Shown here piece by piece: positions 38,095 to 47,540 of a stretch of DNA of 64,000 bases. The notes beneath the pieces are model-generated. The model searched no databases and was not told where the DNA came from. It saw nothing but the letters and a program-made list of their open reading frames with translations. Position 1 is the stretch's first letter, and each line of letters begins with the position of its first letter. A program made the translations under genes and the position numbers. The stretch is from Farysia itapuensis (taxonomy: Eukaryota > Basidiomycota > Ustilaginomycetes > Ustilaginales > Ustilaginaceae), in NCBI GenBank assembly GCA_023212645.1, contig JALBYC010000009.1, positions 409,076 to 473,075 on the forward strand. The letters are read 5' to 3'.

Positions 38095-38618
38095 GAAGCG
38101 CAACTCACGAGGCGGAGCAACGGGCACTTTTGTCAACGTGGAGGTAGAGCAAGCAAGCACGTCAGACTTGCGTACTTGCGTCTAGGTTAAAGTCGACAGC
38201 TGCGCGTGCGGGTGTCTGCTCGTTTAAGGCCTCGCCTGTGTTTGGCTAAGCGGGGCGGAGTTGCTTTCGATAAAGGCCGTCAGGGCGTCAGGTTCAAGAT
38301 CCCTGGACAGTCTCTCCTCGCTTAGCCTGCCAGAAAACAAGAGGAGAGGGGTGAGATTTGGAAAGATAACGGCAATGGCCCATACGCCTGTTGCCCCCAA
38401 CGTGCAACTCGCCCTATCTCTGTACTCTTCCGACGCTGCAACAAACGATACCTGTCAAGTCCTCGGGTTAATCCCACAGGCCGTTCCTTGATCCCCACTG
38501 GCGAGCCGTTCGTCAAATTTGACGAGCAAAGCCAGACCTCCTTCCCTGTCAACCTCTTCCTCCAGCCATCCCTGGACGCTCCTTTCCTTATCAGCATCTC
38601 GAGTATGTGTACCTGGCC
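38095..38618. other. Divergent intergenic region upstream of the Zn2Cys6 gene
   Basis: About 525 bp between a minus-strand hypothetical gene and the plus-strand regulator. Short open frames here have no start-codon or homology support. Confidence 0.5.
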
Positions 38619-40829
38619 ATGAGCGACGCTTCTGACAGCCCAGGTCCAGCAAGCCGTGCGAGCCTCAACAAGACCTCGCCCGGGCCCAGTCTGGAAGACA
38701 CGACCGCCAACACCACCACTGGCTCAGCCAGCATCGCATCCACCGAATCTCACCCATCGCCAACCTCGTCTCGTTCCCGAAAGGACAGTCTGTTGCAAAC
38801 AACCGATATCGAGTCTAGGCCAGGACCTTCCAAGGGCGTCAAGGGAAAAGCAAAGTATATACCCAACCGCATCAAGCGCTACCACGAACGTTCCCTGGAC
38901 GGCTGTCTCACATGTCGCAAACGCAGGGTCAAATGCGACGAGATCAGACCCATCTGTCGAAGGTGCGCTTGCGGTGATCGCGAGTGCGTGTATGCCGATG
39001 TTGCGCAGTCGGATCCTTCCTCTGTCGAACGATACTCTGCTGCGCCCGGTCTGCATGTCTCGGCCCTCGTACATCCCGACTCAGCTCTCTCGAGACCTTA
39101 TATATCACTTCCACGCCCACGATCGCAGACGAATGACTTTAATCATGGTACCTATCACAATGGGCGCAGTTCATTTGCTTCGTCCTCAGGCATGTATGCC
39201 AACGACCTGGCTTCGCCGGATCGCGATCCGCGCTATTCTTCCCTCTCCAGTCGTTATTCGCAGCCAGAGCCGTGGAATCGCTCCAGTGACTCTTGGATGC
39301 AGTCATATCCGCACAATTCCTACAGCGACCGTGAGTTCACAAGCCCATCATACTTGCCGAGGCGGCCCGCTTCTCCCATCGACATTTCCAAGGTCAAGAT
39401 GCCAGAGCTACCGCCTGGTCTAGGCTTTGAGAATCTCGAGCCTTACTTTCCCACGTATGAACAGCAAAGCCTCTTTCGACATTATATCCTGGAAGTAGCA
39501 CCTCAGCTATGTGTTATGCAGATCCCACTCGCCGACAATCGCTGGGTGCGCCATCACGCCACGTTTGCTGTCCGGAATCCAGCGGGAGTCAACGGATTCG
39601 AGGACGCTTTTCGTTCTGCACTTCTGAGCATGGCTACACTTGATATCGGACACAAATTATCGCAGGCACCGGCTACACTGCCATTTGTCAGCGGGTATCA
39701 TGACCATGGTGTCCGAGATGCACGCGGCCGGAGCGGATACCTCGGCGACGGTGTTGCAGCGGGAGGCTCAACGTCTAGCACCATGTCCAACGTGCTGCTA
39801 GAGCTGTCCAATCTTCGTCGTGAAGAGTGTCTTCGCTTGTTGCGTTCAGCTCTGGTCGAACGAAGTGCACCGCTGAATCGTGCGGACGCTGCCACCATGC
39901 TTGCTACTGTGCTAGGGTTAGGCACACGTGATCGATTGGCTGCTCAACAAGATTGGCAGGAAGCTCTGTCAATATCCTCCAAGGCTATTGCCGAGTTGGG
40001 CGGACCGGCTGCATTCGTTGACACGACCGATCCTGCTAGTCTGTTCCTGATCGAGCAGATCGCGTGTTTCGATGCACTAAGCTCACTCACGTCAGACGAT
40101 TACACACTGTTCCTACAACCGTGGGACGATTGGTGGTACGCGCTCATGGACTCTCCACGGAGCATTACTGAGGACAGCGTGCTACAGACATTTGGTCTGC
40201 AGCGGGGCATGATTGACATGTTGGCCCGCATGACGCGTGTAGAAGCTACGCGCCGAGAGCTCCAGCTGCGCACAGGAGTGACAATCATACTTTCGGAACA
40301 GATTGGAGCTGGGTCACCACCAAACCTTCCGCCCGAATACGAAGATACCCGAATGTGGCTCGAGTCCACAGCGTGTGCTCTGGTCGCCGAAGTGCCCATC
40401 TGGGCCAAGATGCCGTTCCCCAAGGACGGGACACGATCATTGCAGTCTATGCTGCCCGCGATCATGAACCACCTATACCTAGCAGCTGCTGAGCTGTACA
40501 TCTACTCGGTGATCTTTTCCAAGCCGGCAGATCATGCATGTTTCCACGAGCCCACTTCCGTCGTCTTGAGCCGGTCGGAAGAAGCTATACAAATTGGCAT
40601 TACTAAAGGTCTCTTGCTACCCATCTCCTTTGCTGCATTCTCCGCCAGTAAGACGGACCGCGGGAGGATTCAGAATCTGCTCAACGATCTGCGGCCGTAC
40701 TACAAATTCGATCTCGAAAGGATGGAAAAGCTGAACGAACACCTGTGGAGTCTAGTAGACAGCGGTCTGACTCCTAGCGACTGGCAACTATTTCTCAAGA
40801 GCGTCGGCTGTTTCAATTGGGCGTTTTGA
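38619..40829 (+). CDS. Zn2Cys6 transcription factor (736 aa)
   Basis: A single-exon Gal4-type regulator. The first ATG is at 38619; a GTG four codons upstream is not used. After a Ser/Thr-rich start and a basic stretch (KGKAKYIPNRIKRYHERS) comes the binuclear cluster DGCLTCRKRRVKCDEIRPIC (residues about 94-113), continuing RRCACGDRECVY. A Ser/Tyr-rich linker follows, then the fungal-specific transcription-factor domain (about 275-730), with helical signatures around LFRHYILEVAPQLCVMQIPL and SLFLIEQIACFDALSSLTSD. The single cluster near the N-terminus with a long helical C-terminus is typical of acriflavine- and nutrient-response regulators. Next to it, on the same strand, is a DHA1 exporter, so regulation of that gene is an inference. 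Confidence 0.9.
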   Translation: MSDASDSPGPASRASLNKTSPGPSLEDTTANTTTGSASIASTESHPSPTSSRSRKDSLLQTTDIESRPGPSKGVKGKAKYIPNRIKRYHERSLDGCLTCRKRRVKCDEIRPICRRCACGDRECVYADVAQSDPSSVERYSAAPGLHVSALVHPDSALSRPYISLPRPRSQTNDFNHGTYHNGRSSFASSSGMYANDLASPDRDPRYSSLSSRYSQPEPWNRSSDSWMQSYPHNSYSDREFTSPSYLPRRPASPIDISKVKMPELPPGLGFENLEPYFPTYEQQSLFRHYILEVAPQLCVMQIPLADNRWVRHHATFAVRNPAGVNGFEDAFRSALLSMATLDIGHKLSQAPATLPFVSGYHDHGVRDARGRSGYLGDGVAAGGSTSSTMSNVLLELSNLRREECLRLLRSALVERSAPLNRADAATMLATVLGLGTRDRLAAQQDWQEALSISSKAIAELGGPAAFVDTTDPASLFLIEQIACFDALSSLTSDDYTLFLQPWDDWWYALMDSPRSITEDSVLQTFGLQRGMIDMLARMTRVEATRRELQLRTGVTIILSEQIGAGSPPNLPPEYEDTRMWLESTACALVAEVPIWAKMPFPKDGTRSLQSMLPAIMNHLYLAAAELYIYSVIFSKPADHACFHEPTSVVLSRSEEAIQIGITKGLLLPISFAAFSASKTDRGRIQNLLNDLRPYYKFDLERMEKLNEHLWSLVDSGLTPSDWQLFLKSVGCFNWAF

Positions 40830-40896
40830 TCGTCACAAGGCGCATAAGTACTTCTGTAACGTAATGGGCGAACGCCAAGGTGTGAACACCAGACAC

Positions 40897-40926
40897 GTGA
40901 GCGCGTGAGCGCGTGAGCGCGGAGCG
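40897..40926. repeat. Three tandem GTGAGCGC octamers
   Basis: GTGAGCGC repeats three times in a row, followed by a partial GGAGCGC. This may be a simple repeat or a clustered protein-binding site downstream of the Zn2Cys6 gene. Confidence 0.7.
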
Positions 40927-41534
40927 CACATGGTAATCTCTACTCTAACACTTGATCGGTTCTCTTCGGCCGACTCGGCTCGGCAATTCTTTAAGCGCTA
41001 GTCTGCATGCGTGTTGCACCATATTGTTTTCGTCCACCGCCACGCACAGGTTCGAGCGGGCTCCGCCTCCGGGACCCGAGCGTACACAATGATCCCTGAG
41101 TGTGTTTGGATGCTTGTCGCGTGTAGTGTCACGCATGTGCATGGCCTACCGGTAAAGGTATTGTCACAGAGTGACCGGAAACAACGTGTGCAGAAAATAG
41201 TTCAAAGTTTAGCCGATGTTTCGGTTTTTGCGCGTCGGAAATTTCGGTGCCAATTGTCTGGCCGGATTGTACGACCCGGGACTCTGCAAACAGCGAACAG
41301 CGCCTCGTCAGATCGACCGGTGCTTCGGCTTCGCCGCTTCATCGGCACGTAGCGCCCTAGCGCCCGTCGATTTTCGCTCACCCTGCTGCTATGCCCTCCC
41401 CTTAGTTGCTGCTCGCTCCGTGGATATGTCACGAGTTTCCGTCGGCTGCAGTCCACCGGCTTAAGTGAACCCTATCGATGATGCTCGTCAATATCTTCGG
41501 AGGTTTGCTACCGGGTCCCTACCAGCCAGACTGA

Positions 41535-41540
41535 TATATA
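41535..41540 (+). promoter_or_regulatory. TATA box of the DHA1 transporter gene
   Basis: TATATA, 49 bp upstream of the start codon at 41589. Confidence 0.45.
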
Positions 41541-41588
41541 CACTCGCTAGACGAGTCGGTACTCACTCTCTAGCTACCACCCATCAAC

Positions 41589-43385
41589 ATGTCCGTCGCC
41601 ATGTCCTCATTAGAGCACGCTCCGTCGTCCTCAGCATCGACAACGGTCCCTACATCACATCAACACAATCTCAAAAAGAGGCCATACCGCTTATATACAA
41701 CCTCGTTTGCAGAGGTTCAGGAGCGCAAGTACGCAGGCTCAGGGACACAAGACGACCCATACCTCGTCGAGTGGCTCCCAAATGACGCGGAAAACCCGCA
41801 GACATGGAGCGGCACCTACAAGTGGATGATCACCGCCCAAGTCGCCATCGCCACTCTGTCTGTCGCCCTCGCATCCAGTGCCTACTCGGGTGCTGTGGAC
41901 TCTATTCAGGCCCAATTCAACCCCTCGAAACAGATCATCATCACGCTTGGTGTCTCGTTGTTTGTACTCGGCTTTGCATTCGGACCGCTCATATGGGCGC
42001 CGTTGTCCGAAGTGGTCGGTCGAAGGAATCTGTTCATCGCCACTTACTCTATGTTCACGTTATGGCAAGGCGTCGCCATCGCTTCTCCCAATATTGAATC
42101 CCTCCTTGTTTTCCGTTTTCTGGCCGGCTTTTTCGGTTCGAGTCCACTGGTCAACTCTGGTGGTACATTGGCTGATATGTTCAACGCCAACCAGCGAGGT
42201 CTTGCCATGGCTCTCTTTGCCAGTGCGCCTTTCCTGGGTCCTGCTCTCGGCCCTATCACTGGTGGTTTCATCGGCGAAACCAGTGCCAACAACGGATGGC
42301 GGTGGGTACTTGCCTTCCTCACCATCTTTGCTGCCGTCATCACTATTGTGGGCACTATCACACTTCCAGAGACATATGCCCCTGTCCTTCTACGACGACG
42401 AGCGCAGAAGCTGAGCAAGGTCACCGGCCAGCACTACATCTCCAAGATCGACAAGGGCAACGACATGCGACTCAAGACGCAGTTTAGCGTAGCTCTCAGT
42501 CGCCCCTGGAAGCTCCTGTTCTACGAGCCTATCGTCAGCCTTTTGTCGATTTACATTGCCATCATCTACGGTATTCTATACTCTCTCTTTGGTGCTTTCC
42601 CCATCGTGTTCCAGAAGTACCGTGGCTGGAGCCCCGGTGTTGGCGGTCTGGCTTTCTTGGGAGTCTTGGTCGGCATGCTTATTGCCATTGCATACGTCAT
42701 CTTCTACGAGAACCCAAGGTACATTCGCATCGCTGAGAAGCACGGCGGTATTGCACCTCCCGAGACTCGACTGCCACCTGCAATGATTGGTGCCGTGTCG
42801 ATCGTCATCGGCCTAGCCATCTTCGCTGCCACTGACGACCCTTCGCTGCCCTGGATTGCACCCATCATTGCAGGAGCTCCATTTGCTTTTGGTTTGATCA
42901 ATGTCTTCCTCTCCGTCATCTCCTACTGCGTCGACTCCTACCTCCTTTACGCTGCTTCGGTGCTGGCCGCCAACAGTGTTGTCCGATCTCTCTTCGGCTT
43001 TGCTTTCCCTCTCTTCACGCCCAACATGTACTCGATCGGAGGCAAGAACGGCATTCACTGGGGTCCCGCCATTGGTGGCATGTTGGCACTCATCTGCCTG
43101 CCTTTCCCCTTCATCTTTGCCAAGTACGGCGCCAAGATTCGAAGCAAGTGCAAGTACGCGTCGGAAGCCAAGGCATTGCTCGAGCAGCTCCAGGCCTCTT
43201 CCAAGGCGCGTCAGAACCCGGAAAAGGGGGAAGATGACGACGTTGCCGTCGACGTTGAGCGCGACTACGAGCGCGATATTGAAGGTCAGATGGACAGCTC
43301 CGATGACTCTATCGACCACGACCGCACCCAAGTCCACACTCCCACAGAGGACCATGACGAAAAATCAAAGACTCTTCGCAAATAA
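41589..43385 (+). CDS. DHA1-family MFS exporter (598 aa)
   Basis: A full-length 12-span drug:H+ antiporter of the DHA1 family. The pre-span motif DPYLVEWLPNDAENPQTWSG (about 58-77) is the family's entry sequence. Spans follow with SVALASSAYSGAVDSIQAQF, motif A GFAFGPLIWAPLSEVVGRRN, motif C ALFASAPFLGPALGPITGGF, then a loop with a second half beginning LLFYEPIVSLLSIYIAIIYG. The tail is acidic (DDVAVDVERDYERDIEGQMD). Members export drugs, polyamines or organic acids at the plasma membrane. A Zn2Cys6 regulator lies upstream on the same strand, and a 3-dehydroshikimate dehydratase lies downstream, convergent. Single exon, start at the first ATG. Substrate unknown. Confidence 0.93.
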   Translation: MSVAMSSLEHAPSSSASTTVPTSHQHNLKKRPYRLYTTSFAEVQERKYAGSGTQDDPYLVEWLPNDAENPQTWSGTYKWMITAQVAIATLSVALASSAYSGAVDSIQAQFNPSKQIIITLGVSLFVLGFAFGPLIWAPLSEVVGRRNLFIATYSMFTLWQGVAIASPNIESLLVFRFLAGFFGSSPLVNSGGTLADMFNANQRGLAMALFASAPFLGPALGPITGGFIGETSANNGWRWVLAFLTIFAAVITIVGTITLPETYAPVLLRRRAQKLSKVTGQHYISKIDKGNDMRLKTQFSVALSRPWKLLFYEPIVSLLSIYIAIIYGILYSLFGAFPIVFQKYRGWSPGVGGLAFLGVLVGMLIAIAYVIFYENPRYIRIAEKHGGIAPPETRLPPAMIGAVSIVIGLAIFAATDDPSLPWIAPIIAGAPFAFGLINVFLSVISYCVDSYLLYAASVLAANSVVRSLFGFAFPLFTPNMYSIGGKNGIHWGPAIGGMLALICLPFPFIFAKYGAKIRSKCKYASEAKALLEQLQASSKARQNPEKGEDDDVAVDVERDYERDIEGQMDSSDDSIDHDRTQVHTPTEDHDEKSKTLRK

Positions 43386-43670
43386 CGAAGACTTCGCATC
43401 CCTACCCCCTTTCTCGCTAATGTCTTACGAACAATGTATACCTCTTTTTAACATCCCTTCCTAGCATACTCAATGAATACGAACAAGTAATACATTAAAC
43501 AAGCCACAAAAACGGGAGATCTGTGAGATACAGTGTCCATTTCTGGGACAGGACGTGTGAGTCGCGACGAGATGCTTTGCAAAGCGATAACAGAGAAAGA
43601 GAGAGATAGTCCAAGGAAATGTTCAAGAGAGAGAGAAAAGGGTATGTAGAGGCAGGGCCCGGTGTCTGAA

Positions 43671-44999
43671 TCAGGTGTGCACTTCGTTGACGAGACGGTC
43701 GAGTCCGGTGCGAGCGCGCTTGGCGTGATCCCAAGGAACGTTGGCTTGTTCATCGTTGAGGCTGCTGTTAAACACCTCGATGCTCCAGGGTCCCGTGTAG
43801 CCGGCTTTCACGACCGCAGCACGCACAAACTCGCGAACGGGTAGAAACGCGCCGAGATTCTTTTCGCAAGGGAAGAGCCGGTTTCCACGCGACCAGATCA
43901 TTCGTGCAGGTCGAGGTTCGTTCTCGTTCGGCGAAGGAGGCAGAGGTGATTCCATCCGCCTTGCGTCTCCGATTTGGAGGAAGAAAATCTTGTCTGCAGG
44001 GACTGTCTCGAGAAGGTCGATCGAGGCCATGAGCTTGCCGTACGCATCTCCGTCCGTGTTGATGCCAGTGGCAGAGCAAGGATCGGCATATTCGCGGCCA
44101 AGTGTGTTGAAAGAGTCGAGAATGAGCCCAACGTTGGGATGATTGGCGCACTGAACGGCTTGCCAGGCACGAGACCATACGTCGACATGAGCGCCCCAGG
44201 ACAGCGCTTCAAATCCAATTCGAATAGGAGCTGGACCTCGCAATGTGGCACTTGATGGGCCACGATATGTAATGATGGGACCAAAGTCTTGCGCGTAGCA
44301 GGCTAGTGTAGCCAAATCGTTGCCGATCTTGGCGACATCGCCGGTAGTCAGAGGCGCGGATTGGTTGTTGGAGCAGATGAGGAGCAAATCAGCGCCGAGA
44401 GCGCGCATGATCTCGAAGCGCGATCGGGCTCTGCACAGAGCAAGCTTTCGGTCCTCGTCCTTGACCCAGCCCTCAAAGTCTCGCAGAGGCTGCAGGCTGT
44501 AGATCTGCAGCTGGCGTTCCTGGCAGTACGAGGCAAGATACAAAGCTGCAGCAAGCTCCTGTCGATATGTGGTCGCAGTGCACACACCCCATGCATTGTA
44601 TGTCATTGGATAGCCGTCGTCTCCGATCTGCAGTCCACCGGAGCTGTCTTTTACCAGTAGATCATCGGCGGTGATGAATGGCTGCATCTTAGAGTCACTG
44701 AACGATTCGGACGATGCAGAGGATGCAGAAATTCGACGGTCGAGCTGATAAGGGCTGTCGGGAGGCGTTGCAGCTGAGAGACGCTGCTCCTGGATGGTAT
44801 CCTGACTGTATGCCTCTTGGATCTGTCGAAACTCGATAGACTTGGCGAACGCATCTAGATCATCCTGGAACAGCTCGATGCCGTCGAAGCCCGCCTGAGC
44901 GATGGCATCGATTTTGGCAAGCAGAGAGTGTCCAGCGACGTTCGCACCAACGGAATGCGTAAAGATGGAGAATGCGTGTCGACGCTCCGATTCAGCCAT
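43671..44999 (-). CDS. 3-Dehydroshikimate dehydratase (xylose-isomerase-like fold)
   Basis: A 442-aa TIM-barrel protein of the sugar isomerase/AP endonuclease 2 fold, matching fungal 3-dehydroshikimate dehydratase (QutC/Qa-4 type), which makes protocatechuate from 3-dehydroshikimate in quinate use. Seen: the start HAFSIFTHSVGANVAGHSLL, metal-site-like acids in FDGIELFQDDLDAF, IRIGFEALSWGAHVDVWSRA, HPNVGLILDSFNTLGREYAD, FFLQIGDARR, and a C-terminal GYTGPWSIEVFN with the last metal-ligand Glu. An unusual Ser-rich insert (about 80-115) separates strands 2 and 3. Single exon, ATG at 44999. It converges with the DHA1 exporter, 285 bp apart. Reaction assignment is by family; the insert could modify it. 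Confidence 0.9.
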   Translation of the reverse strand: MAESERRHAFSIFTHSVGANVAGHSLLAKIDAIAQAGFDGIELFQDDLDAFAKSIEFRQIQEAYSQDTIQEQRLSAATPPDSPYQLDRRISASSASSESFSDSKMQPFITADDLLVKDSSGGLQIGDDGYPMTYNAWGVCTATTYRQELAAALYLASYCQERQLQIYSLQPLRDFEGWVKDEDRKLALCRARSRFEIMRALGADLLLICSNNQSAPLTTGDVAKIGNDLATLACYAQDFGPIITYRGPSSATLRGPAPIRIGFEALSWGAHVDVWSRAWQAVQCANHPNVGLILDSFNTLGREYADPCSATGINTDGDAYGKLMASIDLLETVPADKIFFLQIGDARRMESPLPPSPNENEPRPARMIWSRGNRLFPCEKNLGAFLPVREFVRAAVVKAGYTGPWSIEVFNSSLNDEQANVPWDHAKRARTGLDRLVNEVHT

Positions 45000-45976
45000 G
45001 ATGGTTGGGTGTAGCTAGACAAAGTGGTGTTGTCAGAAACGGCGGCAATCAAGAGGTTGAAGAAGGGGCTGTATCTTGAACTGAGCGGAGCTGGGCAATG
45101 CCTCCGTCGCTGATCCAGCGACGGTCAGTCTCGAGCAAACAGATCCTGAGACACACTCGTAAGCGAGATCAACTTTTTGCTTGTGAAGCACGACAGGAAC
45201 ACACGACCACCTTGTTTCACCTAGAACTTGGTCGCAAGCGGTACGGGAGTGTCGAGATAATGCGAAGGCGGGCAAGGCGACGTAGGCGAAGCGAGGCGAG
45301 GCGAGGCGAGGCGGCACTGGGCTGTCAAAGACGGAACAAATCTCAAACGACGATCGTCGGGGCACTACAGGCCGAGTGCTGCTTCACCTGACACTCACAG
45401 ATTCAAGGCTTGCGCGCTCCAAAGTCCATCGTCACAGGGCTGTGAAATTTCTCAGCTGTATGAGTGACAACCGCTCGCGGGGTCCATATCCTTTCAAAAA
45501 GTTTGACGGAGCTCAAAAATTGAGCCGATGTACCAGTGAACAACCGATACGACGCAATGTTTTCAGCAGCTGCACAAAGGTCTATAGCGATTGTGCTATT
45601 TGTTCAGAGCATGCTAGTAGTGAGGTGATTCGAACGCCTTGAGCTTTGGGGTTTCACACGTCAATTTTGGCGAGGATCGCGGGAATTTGCGCCACTGATA
45701 GCTATGCCATCATATGCTGAGGAGATCCGAGGATTTGCGGTCGCTTACGTCGTTCCGAGACACCTCTCTCGCCCAGATCGCACATCCAACAATTTGCAGA
45801 TCCCAATTTAATTCGCGCACGATCAGGGCCCGATCTGGCGATCTCTCACGTCCATCCTGTCCGAGATCCGTTCGTGAGCTGCCAAAATTTTTGGAAGAAA
45901 CGCTCCAGCTGCCAACTTCTACGAGGAAAAATTTGTCTGGTCACCTTCCGGTCATTACACTGCATCTGTATTCGTC
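45000..45976. other. About 1-kb intergenic region with GCGAG repeats
   Basis: Divergent region between the dehydratase (minus) and the FKBP gene (plus). It has a (GCGAG)n run at 45291-45313 and AC/GA-rich stretches. A tRNA-like T-arm near 45618 was considered and dropped. No coding exon supported. Confidence 0.55.
45291..45313. repeat. (GCGAG)n simple repeat
   Basis: Four tandem GCGAG pentamers and a partial, about 290 bp upstream of the dehydratase start. Confidence 0.8.
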
Positions 45977-47217
45977 ATGGCTGCCACTCCCATCGCCTTC
46001 TTTGGGCTGAAGATCGTGCCCGGAAAGGTGCACAGAATGGACGTCTTCCGAGACTTCAAGATCACCAACATCTCGTACGCAGAGGAAGCCAAAGCTGGAT
46101 CCAAGACTCTGGTCAAAGTGCATCACGTCCGCATGCCAGGCTTTGACGACGATCAAGACGACTTTGACGAAGACGAGGAGAGCAAAGAAGAAGACGACGA
46201 GGATGAGGAAGATTCAGAGAAGATTTACACTCTATGCAGCTTGAGCGCTGGCAAGGTTGAACAAGCCACCGTGGACATTCAATTCTGCGAAGAAGAGCTC
46301 ATTGGGTTTTCGATCACTGGCAACACCCCTGTCGATCTCGTCGGCAACTACGTCGCTAGCCCAGATCACTACGACCAGGATCCTTCCTCTGATGAGCTTT
46401 ACTCGGACGAGGAAGATGATTTCAGCGATGAAGAGGCGTACGGCGCACTGATGGACGAGGACGATCTGGATTCTGACGAGGATGACGAAGAGGATGAATC
46501 CCGCTTTGAGGAGCTGGTTCAGCCTAAACCAAAGAAGGCAGCAATCGAAGCAGCCCCCACTCCTTCCAAGAAGCGCTCCGCGGATGTTGCCGCTGCTGAC
46601 AGCACGCCTGCAAAGACTGAAGTAAAGCAATTGCAAAAGAAGCTGAAGGGCGAAAGCGCAACTCCCACCGCTTCTCCAGCTCAAGCCGTAGCGACTCCAA
46701 CGAAGGTCACAGAGGCAAAGGTCGAGAAACAAACGAAAGCTGCCAAGGACGCTAAACCAAAGACCGAGGTCACAGCACAGAAAAGTGTTGAGAAGCCTGG
46801 CTCCAAGGTAAGTTGGCTGTTCCGAGCTTTCATGTCAAACATCAAACTAACCATAGACTTCCCATTGAATCCAAGCAGATGACCACAACGAAGCTCGCAT
46901 CAGGTCTTGTTATCGAGGAGAAGACGTCGGGCAACGGTCCCGCCGCCAAAGCCGGACAGAAAGTCGGCATGCGTTATGTCGGAAAGCTCACCAACGGCAA
47001 GGTGTTTGACCAGTGCACTAGCGGTAAGCCTTTCAGCTTCAAGCTCGGCAAGGGAGAAGTCATCAAAGGCTGGGACGAAGGTGTGAAGGGCATGCGTGTT
47101 GGTGCGGAACGTCGCCTTACTTGCCCTCCCAAGCTTGCTTATGGATCCCAAAAGCTCCCCGGAATCCCCGCCAACTCCACCTTGATCTTTGACGTCAAAC
47201 TCGTCGAGATCAAATAA
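45977..47217 (+). CDS. Nucleolar FKBP-type peptidyl-prolyl isomerase (Fpr3/Fpr4 type)
   Basis: Two exons (45977-46807, 46879-47217), 71-nt intron, 389 aa, close to yeast Fpr3/Fpr4 length. N-terminal nucleoplasmin-like core (about 1-140: [40 protein letters not shown]) is broken by an acidic [20 protein letters not shown] stretch, with further acidic blocks to about 175. A Lys/Ala-rich basic region follows (about 180-275). The FKBP domain is exon 2: [50 protein letters not shown]. It catalyses proline isomerisation on histones and nucleolar proteins. Exon 2 begins at an ATG, so an exon-2-only FKBP12-like product is conceivable. Confidence 0.93.
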
Positions 47218-47540
47218 GTCTGTACACTCTAGCCGACTTCTGTCTTAGGAATATCACTTTGCTTGATGAGCATGCTTGTCGGACCGGTTTCGTGCATGTT
47301 GACTTCTAGTCTGAAAGACTACTCCAAGTCCACTGATTCCGGTTAGCTTGCATCTCGGTCCCACTCTGCGAGATGGTTCCATACTGAGCACGTACCGCTG
47401 CTATTTCATTTGCGGACCCACTGTGGCATCGTGCGGAACTTTGAATCCGTGTCCTGCGTTGTATCATACCTATAAAGACCGTGCCATTGCACGGTGTGAA
47501 CCACAGTATCTGACCCTACTGATCCCTCTTCGCAGCAGAC
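47218..47540. other. Intergenic region with the promoter of the second secreted-protein gene
   Basis: About 320 bp. The right end carries a TATAAAG box. No gene supported. Confidence 0.55.
47471..47477 (+). promoter_or_regulatory. TATA box of the second secreted-protein gene
   Basis: TATAAAG in the context CCTATAAAGACC, 70 bp upstream of the ATG at 47541. Confidence 0.6.

Larger units (their letters stand above)
40830..41588. other. Intergenic region between regulator and DHA1 transporter
   Basis: About 760 bp with the 3' flank of the regulator, a small GTGAGCGC repeat (40897-40926), and the transporter promoter with a TATATA box at 41535-41540. No gene supported. Confidence 0.55.

Noticed and set aside
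45600..45720. Possible tRNA on the minus strand (T-arm-like GTTCGAATC)
   Set aside because: No matching acceptor stem or anticodon arm could be laid out, and the T-stem has a mismatch.
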